Part shown: piece after piece, positions 9,657-17,515 of the stretch
Position numbering within the stretch: position 1 is the stretch's first letter
Layout: each line of letters starts with the position of its first letter
DNA from: Pseudoflavonifractor sp. AF19-9AC
Lineage (GTDB): Bacteria; Bacillota; Clostridia; Oscillospirales; Oscillospiraceae
DNA: 64,000 nt
Direction: 5' to 3'
NCBI RefSeq assembly: GCF_003478995.1
Contig: NZ_QUGI01000002.1
Location: 214,034 to 278,033 of the forward strand
Made by a program: the position numbers and the translations under genes
The notes under the pieces: generated by a model
Told to the model about the DNA's origin: nothing
Databases searched by the model: none
Seen by the model: only the letters and a program-made list of their open reading frames with translations

Positions 9657-10646
9657 ATGGCAAAAAGTGCCTTTCAGAAGACCAAGCTGCTCCATCTGGC
9701 CCAGCTGCTGCTCCACGAGACCGACGAAGACCACCCCATCACCGTGGCCCGGATGATTGAGGAGCTGGGCCGCTATGACATCAAGGCCGAGCGCAAAAGC
9801 ATCTACGACGACCTGGAGGCCCTGCGCTCCTTCGGGCTGGACGTGCAGTGCCGGAAGGGGAAGTCCCCGGGTTGGTTCATCGGGGAGCGGGAATTTGAGC
9901 TGCCCGAGGTAAAGCTCCTCATGGATGCGGTGCAGTCCTCCCGCTTTCTCACCCAGAAGAAGAGCGACGCCCTCATCCGCAAGCTGGAGCGGCTCTCCAG
10001 CGTCCACCAGGCCCGGCAGCTCCAGCGGCAGGTGTACGTCAGCGGCCGCATCAAGGTGATGAACGAGAGCATCTATTATAATGTGGACAAGCTCCACACC
10101 GCCATTGCCGGACAGAAGGCCATCACTTTCAAATACTTTGACTACGACATTCGCCGCCAGAAGGTCTTCCACCGGGAGGGACGGCGGTACACCGTCTCCC
10201 CCTACGGCCTCATCTGGAACAACGAGAACTACTACCTGGTGGCCTTCGACCACCTGAATCAGGAGATGCGCCACTACCGGGCGGACAAGATGTGTGAGAT
10301 TGTGGTCACCAATCTGGACCGCCAGGGCCGGGAGCGCTACCCCGACTTTCAAATCGCCCAGTACGGCCAGAAGCACTTCGGCATGTACTCCGGCCGGGAG
10401 GTGACGGTCACCCTCCGGGGGAAAAACTCCATGGCAGGGGTGGTGTGGGACCGGTTCGGCCAGGAGGTCATTCTGGTCCCGGACGGGGAGGAGCACTTCA
10501 CCGTCACCCTGCCGGTGGTGATGAGCCCCCAGTTTTTCGGCTGGCTCTTCGGCCTGGACGGCGGGCTGGTGCTCACCGGTCCCCGTCAGGCGGTGGAGGC
10601 CTACCGTCAGAAGCTGTCCGCCGCCGCGGCGGAGCTCTCCACCTGA
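9657..10646 (+). CDS. WYL-domain transcriptional regulator
   Basis: A 329-residue DNA-binding protein. The N-terminus (residues 1-65) is a winged helix-turn-helix of the HTH_11/DeoR type (KLLHLAQLLLHETDEDHPITVARMIEEL, then RKSIYDDLEAL). The middle (about 140-215) is a WYL domain (KAITFKYFDYD, VSPYGLIWNNENYYLVAFD) and the end is the WCX-type wing (VTLRGKNSMAG...). WYL regulators bind ligands, often nucleic acid or nucleotides, and act as repressors or activators in stress, phage and DNA-damage responses. GAGGAGGAG precedes the ATG. It stands alone; its 3' end overlaps the opposing gene by 40 bases. The target is unknown. Confidence 0.9.
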   Translation: MAKSAFQKTKLLHLAQLLLHETDEDHPITVARMIEELGRYDIKAERKSIYDDLEALRSFGLDVQCRKGKSPGWFIGEREFELPEVKLLMDAVQSSRFLTQKKSDALIRKLERLSSVHQARQLQRQVYVSGRIKVMNESIYYNVDKLHTAIAGQKAITFKYFDYDIRRQKVFHREGRRYTVSPYGLIWNNENYYLVAFDHLNQEMRHYRADKMCEIVVTNLDRQGRERYPDFQIAQYGQKHFGMYSGREVTVTLRGKNSMAGVVWDRFGQEVILVPDGEEHFTVTLPVVMSPQFFGWLFGLDGGLVLTGPRQAVEAYRQKLSAAAAELST

Positions 10647-11035
10647 TTGGTCCCCGTCCCCCGCTCCTGGACGCACACCAGATCGTAAAGCCGCAGCAGC
10701 GCCGCCGCCAGCACCAGGAAGGCGGCCCCGAAATTCAGGTTGGCGGAGCACTCCGCCCGTCCCCCGGTGCCCCGGGTACTCTGCCAGGTCTCCAGGCTGA
10801 GGCCGAAGAAGTAAAGGAGTGCCCCCACCACAATGGCGCTGGCGGGCAGGCGCAGGGGAAATACGTCGGGAAATTTTCCCTCCTCCCCGGCCAAATATCG
10901 GCACAGGGCCTCCCGCTGGAGGGCGGTGGCCTTCCAGGAGAGAAACAGGGAAAAGACCATGAGGGCCAGGAAGACCAGGGCCCCATCCACGTCCTCCAGC
11001 TGCTTCTGAAGCTCTTCCCGCTCCGAATCTTCCAT
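10607..11035 (-). CDS. Small membrane protein of unknown function
   Basis: A 142-residue protein with an acidic N-terminal helix (MEDSEREELQKQLEDVDG) and about three membrane segments (residues 18-35, 63-82, 102-120). I recognise no family. Its 3' end overlaps the WYL gene by 40 bases on the opposite strand. The start is odd: the only Shine-Dalgarno-like bases (GAGGGGG) lie in the 3' arm of a terminator-type hairpin whose T-run touches the ATG, so translation may be hampered or conditional. A later Met is possible. The gene is probable rather than certain. Confidence 0.6.
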   Translation of the reverse strand: MEDSEREELQKQLEDVDGALVFLALMVFSLFLSWKATALQREALCRYLAGEEGKFPDVFPLRLPASAIVVGALLYFFGLSLETWQSTRGTGGRAECSANLNFGAAFLVLAAALLRLYDLVCVQERGTGTNQVESSAAAADSF

Positions 11036-11036
11036 A

Positions 11037-11080
11037 AAAACGCACCCCCTCGGTTCAGTTTATCCCGAGGGGTGCGTTTT
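11037..11080 (-). terminator. Terminator hairpin abutting the next start codon
   Basis: On the minus strand AAAACGCACCCCTCGG pairs with CCGAGGGGGTGCGTTTT, then TTTTT runs directly into the ATG at 11035. It ends the SLH protein transcript and at the same time hides the only ribosome site of the downstream membrane-protein gene. Confidence 0.8.
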
Positions 11081-11106
11081 GTGCGTCAATTCAGGTATTT
11101 AGAGCC

Positions 11107-12504
11107 TCAAGCCAGGGTGGCCAGCTCCACAAAGCGGGTGAGCATGGTGGCCACCTCAGCCCGGGTACTGTTGGCCCGGGGGTTCAAATTGCCCCGGTCG
11201 TCCCCGGACAGAATGCCGTTGGCGCAGGCCCACTCCATGGCCTCTCTGGCCCAGGGGGAGACCGTATCTCCGTCCCCGAAGCCGGACAGGGAGCCGCCCT
11301 TGGCGGCCACGCCCATCTGCTGGGCACAGCGGTAGAGCATCAGGGCCATGTCCTCCCGGGCAATGGGGGCGTCGGGGGCAAAGGAATTGCCGCCCACGCC
11401 GCCGGTGATGCCCTGCTCCACCGCCCAGCTGGCGGCCTGGGCATACCAGGCGTCCGAGGGCACATCCTGGAAGGTATGGCTCTGGCCGGCGGCAGGGTTG
11501 CCCTCCAGCTTGTGGAGCACTGTGACCACCATGGCCCGGGTCATGGGCAGGTGGGGAGCAAAGCGGCCGCTGTCCACGCCGGAGAACAGGGTGCGGCTGG
11601 TGACAAAGCCCACCTGAGAGGCAAACCAGTCGCCGGCCTTCACGTCGCTGTAGGTCTGGGTGTTGTCCACCAGCTCAATGCGGGCGGAGCTGTCCAGACG
11701 GACGGTGAGCCCATCTTTGGTGAGAATGGACTTGGGCAGCACCCGGCGGGTGCCGTCCTCCTTCACCAGCACGGCCACGGTGCCAGGCTTGGGGGTGCAG
11801 GGGATGGTCAGGGAGGCCTGCTTCACGCCCTGGGGCAAAGTGACTACGGCGCTCACCGCCCCCGCGGGGGTGGTGGTCACCACCGCGCTGGCCCCGGTCT
11901 TTTCGTCGGTGACATTGGTGATCACATCTTCACCCGGCTCCACAGGGGGAACCTCTCCACCGCCAGCACCTCCGCCGCCGGTACTGCCACCACCGCCAGC
12001 ACCACCGCCGCCGGTACCGCCTCCGCCTCCGGCGGGGGGATCCACGGGCTCCTTGTCTGCGGTGGGCACCTGGAGCATGGCGTTCCAGGCGTCCCGTCGG
12101 GCCTGCTGGACCGCCTCAAAAGAGGCGGCGGTGCGGATATCCGCCTGGCCCTTCTCCAGGGCGCTGGCCAGGGCGGCCTGACCCTTGGCGGAGTAGTCCT
12201 GCAGGTTCAGGGTCTCATACTCCTGCTGGAGGGTCTGGGCGGCGCTGCGCTTGTGCCCCGCCAGCTCGTGGCGGCTGGACAGGTCGGAGCGCACACTGGC
12301 GGACATGTAATAGGTCAATGTTCTGTCCAGTCCATCATAGGAGGCCAGGGCGCTCTGATAGGCGTCCAGGTCCTCGGCGCGGACCTGGCTCATGGGCCGC
12401 TGGCTGAGGCCCTCCTCCAGGTCCTCCAGCCACTGGGCCGCCTGGCCCAGAGTCATGAGCTTCTCTACCTGGGGCTGGATCTGGGCGGACGCCGCTCCCA
12501 GCAC
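11107..12504 (-). CDS. SLH-anchor half of an amber-interrupted surface protein
   Basis: This is the C-terminal part of the frame that begins at 14361. Read from the only plausible internal start (GTG at 12504, with a weak AGAGGA upstream) it gives 465 residues without a signal peptide. It contains a helical spacer, a Gly/Thr-rich linker near residues 165-190 (GGGGTGGGGAGGGG), a beta region with VVTTTPAGAVSAVVTLPQG, and three SLH repeats at the end (motifs VKAGDWFASQVGFV, VPSDAWYAQAASWAVEQGI, SPWAREAMEWACANGI). SLH triplets bind cell-wall polymer. Without the upstream half it would stay in the cytoplasm and be useless, so this segment is meaningful only as the continuation of the LRR protein. 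Read from the amber codon the open stretch is 11107-12666. Confidence 0.7.
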   Translation of the reverse strand: MLGAASAQIQPQVEKLMTLGQAAQWLEDLEEGLSQRPMSQVRAEDLDAYQSALASYDGLDRTLTYYMSASVRSDLSSRHELAGHKRSAAQTLQQEYETLNLQDYSAKGQAALASALEKGQADIRTAASFEAVQQARRDAWNAMLQVPTADKEPVDPPAGGGGGTGGGGAGGGGSTGGGGAGGGEVPPVEPGEDVITNVTDEKTGASAVVTTTPAGAVSAVVTLPQGVKQASLTIPCTPKPGTVAVLVKEDGTRRVLPKSILTKDGLTVRLDSSARIELVDNTQTYSDVKAGDWFASQVGFVTSRTLFSGVDSGRFAPHLPMTRAMVVTVLHKLEGNPAAGQSHTFQDVPSDAWYAQAASWAVEQGITGGVGGNSFAPDAPIAREDMALMLYRCAQQMGVAAKGGSLSGFGDGDTVSPWAREAMEWACANGILSGDDRGNLNPRANSTRAEVATMLTRFVELATLA

Positions 12505-12666
12505 CAGGTTCTGGTCCTCTTCTCCCTCCAGGGGGCAGTACTGGGCCAGGTTGCCCTGCCCGGCACCCTCCAGGGCCTGCTGGGCCAGGCTGTGGGCCTG
12601 GGCGGCATTCGCCTGGGTCAGCTTACCGCCGGAAAGATAGGCCAGGGCTTCGCTGTGGGCACTCTC

Positions 12667-12669
12667 CTA
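12667..12669 (-). other. In-frame TAG splitting the LRR-SLH protein
   Basis: The codons read GTG GAC CGC TAG GAG AGT GCC, and frames on both sides are identical: 165 bases separate the TAG from the GTG at 12504. No stop occurs in between. TAG is also the ordinary stop of the genes ending at 40378 and 50520, so it is not globally reassigned here. Confidence 0.9.
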
Positions 12670-14361
12670 GCGGTCCACCACGTGGTCAATCCGCTCCCGG
12701 GCGGTGGGCACGGCCTCCATGTCCGCAATGCCCTTGTCCAGGGCGGTCTGCATGGCGGGCTTCTCCTGGGCGCCCTTGATGTTGTTCACTGCCTGGGTAT
12801 AGGCGGCAGAGAGGGAATCCCAGTCCTCGCTGGTGTAGGGCAGGGTACCCTCCGTGGCCGAAGCCAGCTCCTGGAACGCCTCCTCCAGCTGGGTCAAATA
12901 GGGCTTTTGTATCTCACTGAGAGGCTGACGCCACACGGCATACAGAGTGACTGTGCCGGTGCCGTCGCTGAGATTGAGCACTTGAGCCTCGTTGGGATAG
13001 CGCACCGGGCCGTCGGGCTCCAGAGCCCAGCCGGCAAACTCCATGCCGGTCTTTTCGTAGACGTTGGCGGTGAGTTTGACGGCGGTGCCGTAGGTGGCGG
13101 AAATGGTGTCCATCGTGCCATCGGTGGCCCCATTCCCGTCCAGCTGAATGGTGTAGGAATTGGGCGTCCAGCGGGCATAGAGGGTCACCCGGTCGCCGTC
13201 GGTCTTGGCTCCGGCCAGATTCTTCACCTGCGCTCCGTCGATGAGCGGCTTATCGTCCTCCCCGCTCAGCTGGCTCCACTTCTCAAAGGTGTAGCCCCGG
13301 CGCTGGAACTGGTTTTCCGTCAGCTTGAAGGTCTCTCCCCACTTGGCGGAAAGGGGGGCCATGGAGCCCGTGCCGCCGTTGGGAGAGAAGTAAACGGTAT
13401 ACTGATTGGGAACGCGGCGGCTGTACAGGGTCTGGCCCTCGGCCTTCAATTCCTTGGGGGCGGGAATCTGGTACTCCTTATCCAGGAACCACTCCGCCCG
13501 GTCGTGGCCCTCAATGGGGTCCTGCTCCTCGTAGTCATCCAGATAGACGGTCAGCTGGGGGGTGTTGGGCAGCTTGATGGTCTCCACCATGTTGTTCCGG
13601 GCCACAAAGCCGCCCCCCTCCAGCTTCAGGTTGCCGCTCATGTCCAGGGTGGTCAGCTTATTGTGATCGATGTGGAGAAAGCGCAGCTCGGACAGGTGGG
13701 TTACATGGATGGAGGTCAGCCGGTTGGAGAAGGTCTCAATAAACTCCAGGGCGGTGTTGTCCGTCAAATCCAGCGTCTCAAGGAGGTTGTTCCAGCAGTA
13801 GAGGGAAAGCAGGCTGGTACAGCCGGAGAGGTCCAGCTCCGTCAGCTTGTTCATCTCGCAGTTGAGGGCCACCAGGTCTCCATGGCCCGAGACGTCCAGC
13901 CGGGTCAGCTGATTGTAGCCACAGTAGAGGGAACGCAGCTTGGGATTTTGGCTCATATCCAGCTCGGTTAGCTGGTTGTAGGAGCAGTACAGCCGGGTCA
14001 GGTTTGGGTTTCCGGAGAGATCCAGCTCACTCAGCTTGTTCTGAGAGCAGTCCAGCGTCTCCAGATTGGGGAAGGCGGCCAGGCCCTCCAGGCTGGTCAG
14101 GCCCTGGCCGGACAGGTCCAGGGAGGTCACCGCCTGGCGCTCGGCCAGGGTCAGGATCCCATCGGCACCGGCCCCATTCAGGTTGTGGGCATCCTTCAGC
14201 CAGGCAATGAGCTTTCCGTCCGAAAAGGTCTCGGAAATGGTCAGATCGCCGGCAAGCGGCTCTGTCCGCCCCTGCACCAGGGCAGCGGAGGGCAGGGTCA
14301 GCTGGCCCGCCAGCATCAGTGCGGCAGCCGCCGCAGAAATACGTCTTACATACAGTTTCAT
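12667..14361 (-). CDS. Leucine-rich-repeat / InlB-repeat surface protein, cut by in-frame TAG
   Basis: A 564-residue secreted protein before the stop. ATG at 14361 (GGGAGAACC upstream) begins a signal peptide (MKLYVRRISAAAAALMLAG). Residues about 30-330 hold LRRs of the 21-23-residue internalin-like type (NLETLDCSQNKLSELDLSGN and repeats), followed by two InlB B-repeat/Listeria-Bacteroides domains (YTVYFSPNGGTGSM..., YTIQLDGNGATDGTM...) and a FIVAR-like helical segment. It should bind host or glycan ligands at the cell surface. It stops at TAG 12669-12667, but the same frame continues open for another 519 codons to three SLH repeats. The gene is therefore either a disrupted 1084-residue protein or one made in a released (short) and anchored (read-through) form. 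Confidence 0.85.
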   Translation of the reverse strand: MKLYVRRISAAAAALMLAGQLTLPSAALVQGRTEPLAGDLTISETFSDGKLIAWLKDAHNLNGAGADGILTLAERQAVTSLDLSGQGLTSLEGLAAFPNLETLDCSQNKLSELDLSGNPNLTRLYCSYNQLTELDMSQNPKLRSLYCGYNQLTRLDVSGHGDLVALNCEMNKLTELDLSGCTSLLSLYCWNNLLETLDLTDNTALEFIETFSNRLTSIHVTHLSELRFLHIDHNKLTTLDMSGNLKLEGGGFVARNNMVETIKLPNTPQLTVYLDDYEEQDPIEGHDRAEWFLDKEYQIPAPKELKAEGQTLYSRRVPNQYTVYFSPNGGTGSMAPLSAKWGETFKLTENQFQRRGYTFEKWSQLSGEDDKPLIDGAQVKNLAGAKTDGDRVTLYARWTPNSYTIQLDGNGATDGTMDTISATYGTAVKLTANVYEKTGMEFAGWALEPDGPVRYPNEAQVLNLSDGTGTVTLYAVWRQPLSEIQKPYLTQLEEAFQELASATEGTLPYTSEDWDSLSAAYTQAVNNIKGAQEKPAMQTALDKGIADMEAVPTARERIDHVVDR

Positions 14362-14614
14362 AGGTTCTCCCAAAGGTAAAATGATCTCATGGTCCGCAGG
14401 CGTATGTCGGCCCATTATACCGGTCCCCTCCCCACTGTGCCAACGGGGGAATCGCTGGAAGTTTGCCGTTTTTATCTTCAAAAATTATGTGAAAGGTTGT
14501 ATCTTGCTATTTTTCAGAACTTTTCCCTCATTTCCCCAACATTTTCCCACTCTTTTTATAGGGAAAATTGCATCCCGTTCTGTGTTTTTATGCCCTTCTC
14601 CCGGATATCATGGC

Positions 14615-14645
14615 AAAAAAGGCCCGGAGGGAACCCCCTCCGGGC
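14615..14645 (-). terminator. Terminator of the HAD/RF3 transcript
   Basis: A stem of GGCCCGGAGG/CCTCCGGGC type with AAAAAA on its left, so the T-run lies on the minus strand. It is an inverted copy of the stem at 14868-14899. Confidence 0.65.
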
Positions 14646-14718
14646 GCAGGCCGCGGAAATGTCTTGGGAGGACTTTTCCGCGGCCTGTATTCCGTTACTT
14701 TTTCGCCCCATCCGGGGC

Positions 14719-14826
14719 AAAAAAGTCCTCGCTTTGCTCGCCGCATCCCTTATGTTACAAGGGATGCGGGGAATTTTATTTCATTCGAGGCGGGCCGCTG
14801 CCCCCTCGAGCTCCCCCGCCCATTTT
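14719..14826 (-). repeat. Structured intergenic repeat, family 2, copy 1
   Basis: Read on the minus strand it matches 51274-51380: AATGGGCGGGGGAGCTCGAG at one end, CCCGCCTCG and ATTCCCCGC in the middle and GAGCAAAGCGAGGACTTTT at the other end. The central stem is GCATCCCTT/AAGGGATGC here and GCAGTCCTTGC/GCAAGGACTGC in the other copy. Confidence 0.8.
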
Positions 14827-14867
14827 TGAACCAGCCGCCTCACTTCAGAGAGATTTGAACGAACCGA

Positions 14868-14899
14868 GGCCCGGAGGGGGTTCCCTCCGGGCCTTTTTT
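14868..14899 (+). terminator. Terminator-like hairpin, opposed copy
   Basis: GGCCCGGAGG and CCTCCGGGCC form a stem followed by TTTTTT on the plus strand. It is the reverse complement of the stem at 14615-14645, the pair enclosing about 220 bases. Confidence 0.6.
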
Positions 14900-14923
14900 C
14901 AATGCATACGTGATAAACCTGTT

Positions 14924-15751
14924 TCAGGGGGCGAACCACTGGTTCAGCACCTGGGCCACTCCGTCCTCCTGGTTATATCCGGTAACGAGATCGGCTGCCG
15001 CCTTGGTATCGGGGGCGGCGTTGGCCATGGCCACTCCCACACCGGCGGCTCTCAGCATGGAGATGTCGTTGGTGCCGTCACCGAAGGCGGCCGTCTCCTT
15101 GGGATCCACCCCCAGCGCCTCACACAGGGCCAGCAGGGCGTGGCCCTTGGTGGCCCGGGCATCGTTGAGCTCCAGGTTCTCCGGCATGGAGATGGACAGC
15201 ACCGTCTCCGGGTACCGCTTCTCCAGCCAGGCCTTCACCCGGGCCCGCTCCTGGAGGTCCGGGAAATAGAACTGCATCTTCTGAATGTCGCTGCCCGCTG
15301 CCCGGACGGTCGCCCGGAAGTCCTCGCAGCGGTGGCGGGTCATGTGCACCAGGCGGATGGACTCCGGGTCGCGGATGTAGTGCTCCAGGTTGTCCAGGTA
15401 GCGCCCGTCCATATACCCGTCGTCATTCTGGAAGCAGTCCACCGTGGCGTCGATGGACTCCATATCGTCGAAAATCCGCTCCGCCGTGGCCAGGGGGATC
15501 TCCGAGCGGTAGAGGACCCTGTCCTCCTTCCGGTCGTAGGCCTTGGCCCCGTTCATCAAAATGAAGTAGCGGAGGAAGGGCAGCTCCCGCACCATCTCCG
15601 GAATGCCCCGGTAGATGCGCCCGGTGGCAATGACGATCTCCGCCCCAGCCCGGGCCGCCCGCTCCAGGGCCGCCCGGTTGCCCGGGGAGAGGGTCTTCTC
15701 GTGGGTGAGCAGGGTGCCGTCCAGGTCGGTCAAGATGAGCTTTGGCTGCAT
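14924..15751 (-). CDS. Cof-type HAD-superfamily phosphatase
   Basis: A 275-residue cytosolic hydrolase of the Cof/YidA (HAD IIB) subfamily. Motif I is LILTDLDGTLL (nucleophile Asp9 and acid Asp11), motif II is IVIATGR, motif III a Lys in TKGHALLAL, and motif IV GDGTNDISMLRAAGVGVAMANA. The C2B cap lies in between. These enzymes dephosphorylate sugar phosphates, flavin or PLP-type substrates; the specific one is not visible. It starts 12 bases after the release factor 3 stop, so the two are very likely cotranscribed. A GAGG precedes the ATG. Confidence 0.9.
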   Translation of the reverse strand: MQPKLILTDLDGTLLTHEKTLSPGNRAALERAARAGAEIVIATGRIYRGIPEMVRELPFLRYFILMNGAKAYDRKEDRVLYRSEIPLATAERIFDDMESIDATVDCFQNDDGYMDGRYLDNLEHYIRDPESIRLVHMTRHRCEDFRATVRAAGSDIQKMQFYFPDLQERARVKAWLEKRYPETVLSISMPENLELNDARATKGHALLALCEALGVDPKETAAFGDGTNDISMLRAAGVGVAMANAAPDTKAAADLVTGYNQEDGVAQVLNQWFAP

Positions 15752-15763
15752 ATCCTCACATCC

Positions 15764-17371
15764 TTAAAACTTGGCCCCGCCGAACTCGGCCAGCTGCAGG
15801 CCCTTGTTCCGGTCCTGCACCCACTGGATGGACCACTGGGAGGCAAACAGCAGCAGCTGATTGCCCTTGTAGTCCTCCACCAGCTTGGCGTCGTTGGGCA
15901 GCAGCAGGTCCTCCTCCTTGAGGGCGGGGGCGTCCTCGTCCTCCTTCACGATCCACCGCAGGTACTCGTAGGGCAGGCCCTCCTTGTAGAGCTCCACGTT
16001 GTACTCGCTGCGCAGCCGGTACTCCAGCACGTCAAACTGCAGGGTGCCCACCACGCCCACAATGACCTCCTCCATACCGGTGTAGGGGGTCTTGAAGATC
16101 TGGATGGCGCCCTCCTGGGCGATCTGCTCCACACCCTTCAAAAACTGCTTGCGCTTCATGGTGTCAATGGAGCGGATGCGCTGGAAGTGCTCGGGAGCGA
16201 AGGTGGGAATGGGGTCAAACTTAAACTTCTTGCTGGGAGAGCACAGGGTATCGCCAATGGAGAAGATGCCCGGGTCAAAGACGCCGATGATGTCTCCAGC
16301 GTAGGCCTCCTCAATGATCTCACGCTCCGCGGCCATGAGCTGCTGGGGCCGGGACAGACGGATCTTCTTGCCGCCCTGGACGTGGTAGACTTCCTTGTCC
16401 GCCTCAAACTTGCCGGAGACCACCCGCATGAAGGCGATGCGGTCCCGGTGGGCCTTGTTCATGTTGGCCTGGATTTTAAAGACGAAGGCGGAGAAGTCGT
16501 CCTCAAAGGAGTCGATGATCTCGTCTCCCGCCTTCCGGGGCAGGGGGGCGGTGGTCATACGGAGGAACTCCTCCAGGAAGGGCTCCACGCCGAAGTTGGT
16601 GAGGGCGGAGCCGAAGAACACGGGGGACAGCTTGCCGTGGCGCACCCGGTCCAGATCAAAGTCGCAGCTGGCGCCGTCCAGCAGCTCGATCTCGTCCACC
16701 AGCTGGTCCCGCTTGGATGCCCCAATCAGGTCGGCCAGGGCGGGGTCGTCGGGCTCAATGACGGTGGCGGTGGCCGCCTTGGCGTTGGTGTTGGAGGTGA
16801 AGTGGATGACCTTCCGGTTCTGCCGGTCGTAGACGCCCTTGAACTCCTTGCCGCAGCCGATGGGCCAGTTCATGGCGTAGGTGTCGATACCCAGTTCCTT
16901 CTCCAGCTCCTCACAAAGCTCAAAGGGGTCTCGGGCCTCCCGGTCCATCTTGTTGATGAAGGTGAAAATGGGGATGTCCCGCATGGCGCACACCTTAAAG
17001 AGCTTCCGGGTCTGGGCCTCCACGCCCTTGGCAGCGTCGATGACCATGACGGCGGAGTCGGCGGCCATGAGGGTGCGGTAGGTGTCCTCGGAGAAGTCCT
17101 GGTGGCCGGGGGTGTCCAGAATATTGATGCAGAAACCTTCGTACTGGAACTGCATCACCGAGGAGGTCACCGAAATGCCGCGCTGCTTCTCGATCTCCAT
17201 CCAGTCGGAGGTGGCGGCCCGGGTATTCTTCTTGCCCTTGACCTGGCCGGCCTGGGCGATGGCTCCGCCGTAGAGCAGGAACTTTTCCGTCAGGGTGGTC
17301 TTACCTGCGTCCGGGTGGGAGATGATGGCAAAGGTTCTCCGGCGCTTGATTTCCGATTCGTACTGTGACAA
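15764..17371 (-). CDS. prfC: Peptide chain release factor 3
   Basis: A 535-residue translational GTPase that recycles RF1/RF2 from the ribosome after peptide release. It has the G1 motif HPDAGKTT, the RF3-typical KKNTRAATSDWMEIEKQRGISVTSS switch region (G2), DTPGHQDFSEDTYRTL (G3) and NKMDRE (G4), then domains II and III to the C-terminus. Length agrees with the family (about 530). The start is TTG at 17371, giving MSQYESEIKRRRTFAIISHPD, with AAGGGAG ten bases upstream; the open frame continues upstream through the intergenic region without a start of this quality. The Cof phosphatase gene follows in the same unit. Confidence 0.93.
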   Translation of the reverse strand: MSQYESEIKRRRTFAIISHPDAGKTTLTEKFLLYGGAIAQAGQVKGKKNTRAATSDWMEIEKQRGISVTSSVMQFQYEGFCINILDTPGHQDFSEDTYRTLMAADSAVMVIDAAKGVEAQTRKLFKVCAMRDIPIFTFINKMDREARDPFELCEELEKELGIDTYAMNWPIGCGKEFKGVYDRQNRKVIHFTSNTNAKAATATVIEPDDPALADLIGASKRDQLVDEIELLDGASCDFDLDRVRHGKLSPVFFGSALTNFGVEPFLEEFLRMTTAPLPRKAGDEIIDSFEDDFSAFVFKIQANMNKAHRDRIAFMRVVSGKFEADKEVYHVQGGKKIRLSRPQQLMAAEREIIEEAYAGDIIGVFDPGIFSIGDTLCSPSKKFKFDPIPTFAPEHFQRIRSIDTMKRKQFLKGVEQIAQEGAIQIFKTPYTGMEEVIVGVVGTLQFDVLEYRLRSEYNVELYKEGLPYEYLRWIVKEDEDAPALKEEDLLLPNDAKLVEDYKGNQLLLFASQWSIQWVQDRNKGLQLAEFGGAKF

Positions 17372-17420
17372 AAGGGTCCACTCCCTTACAAAAATTCTGA
17401 TTAAGCAAATTATTTTACCA

Positions 17421-17459
17421 CAAAAGCGCCCCCTCCCGCAAGAGGAGGGGGCGCTTTTT
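17421..17459. terminator. Terminator between capA-like gene and prfC
   Basis: AGCGCCCCCTCC pairs with GGAGGGGGCGCT; TTTTG follows on the minus strand and TTTTT on the plus strand, so it can work in both directions. It ends the CapA transcript. Confidence 0.85.
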
Positions 17460-17515
17460 CCAAAAAAGGACGGCGGAGGACCGGGCGCTTCGGTCCTCCG
17501 CCGAACGTTTCCCAT

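Larger units (their letters stand above)
14362..14923. other. Intergenic region rich in hairpins
   Basis: About 560 bases without a gene. An AT-rich half (14450-14600), probably carrying the promoter of the LRR gene, is followed by stacked stem-loops: two opposed terminators, CAGGCCGCGGAAA/TTTTCCGCGGCCTG at 14646-14694, and a copy of a structured repeat at 14719-14826. Confidence 0.6.

Noticed and set aside
12667-12669. Pyrrolysine or general TAG recoding
   Set aside because: TAG is the natural stop of the genes ending at 40378 and 50520, where the end fits the gene structure; no pyl gene or PYLIS-like evidence is visible here.
11476-13971. 831-codon plus-strand frame opposite the LRR-SLH gene
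   Set aside because: Low-complexity composition and no ribosome site; the minus strand encodes signal peptide, LRR and SLH motifs.
14066-17368. 1100-codon plus-strand frame opposite the HAD and RF3 genes
   Set aside because: Crosses an intergenic region and terminators and has no domains; it is a shadow frame.
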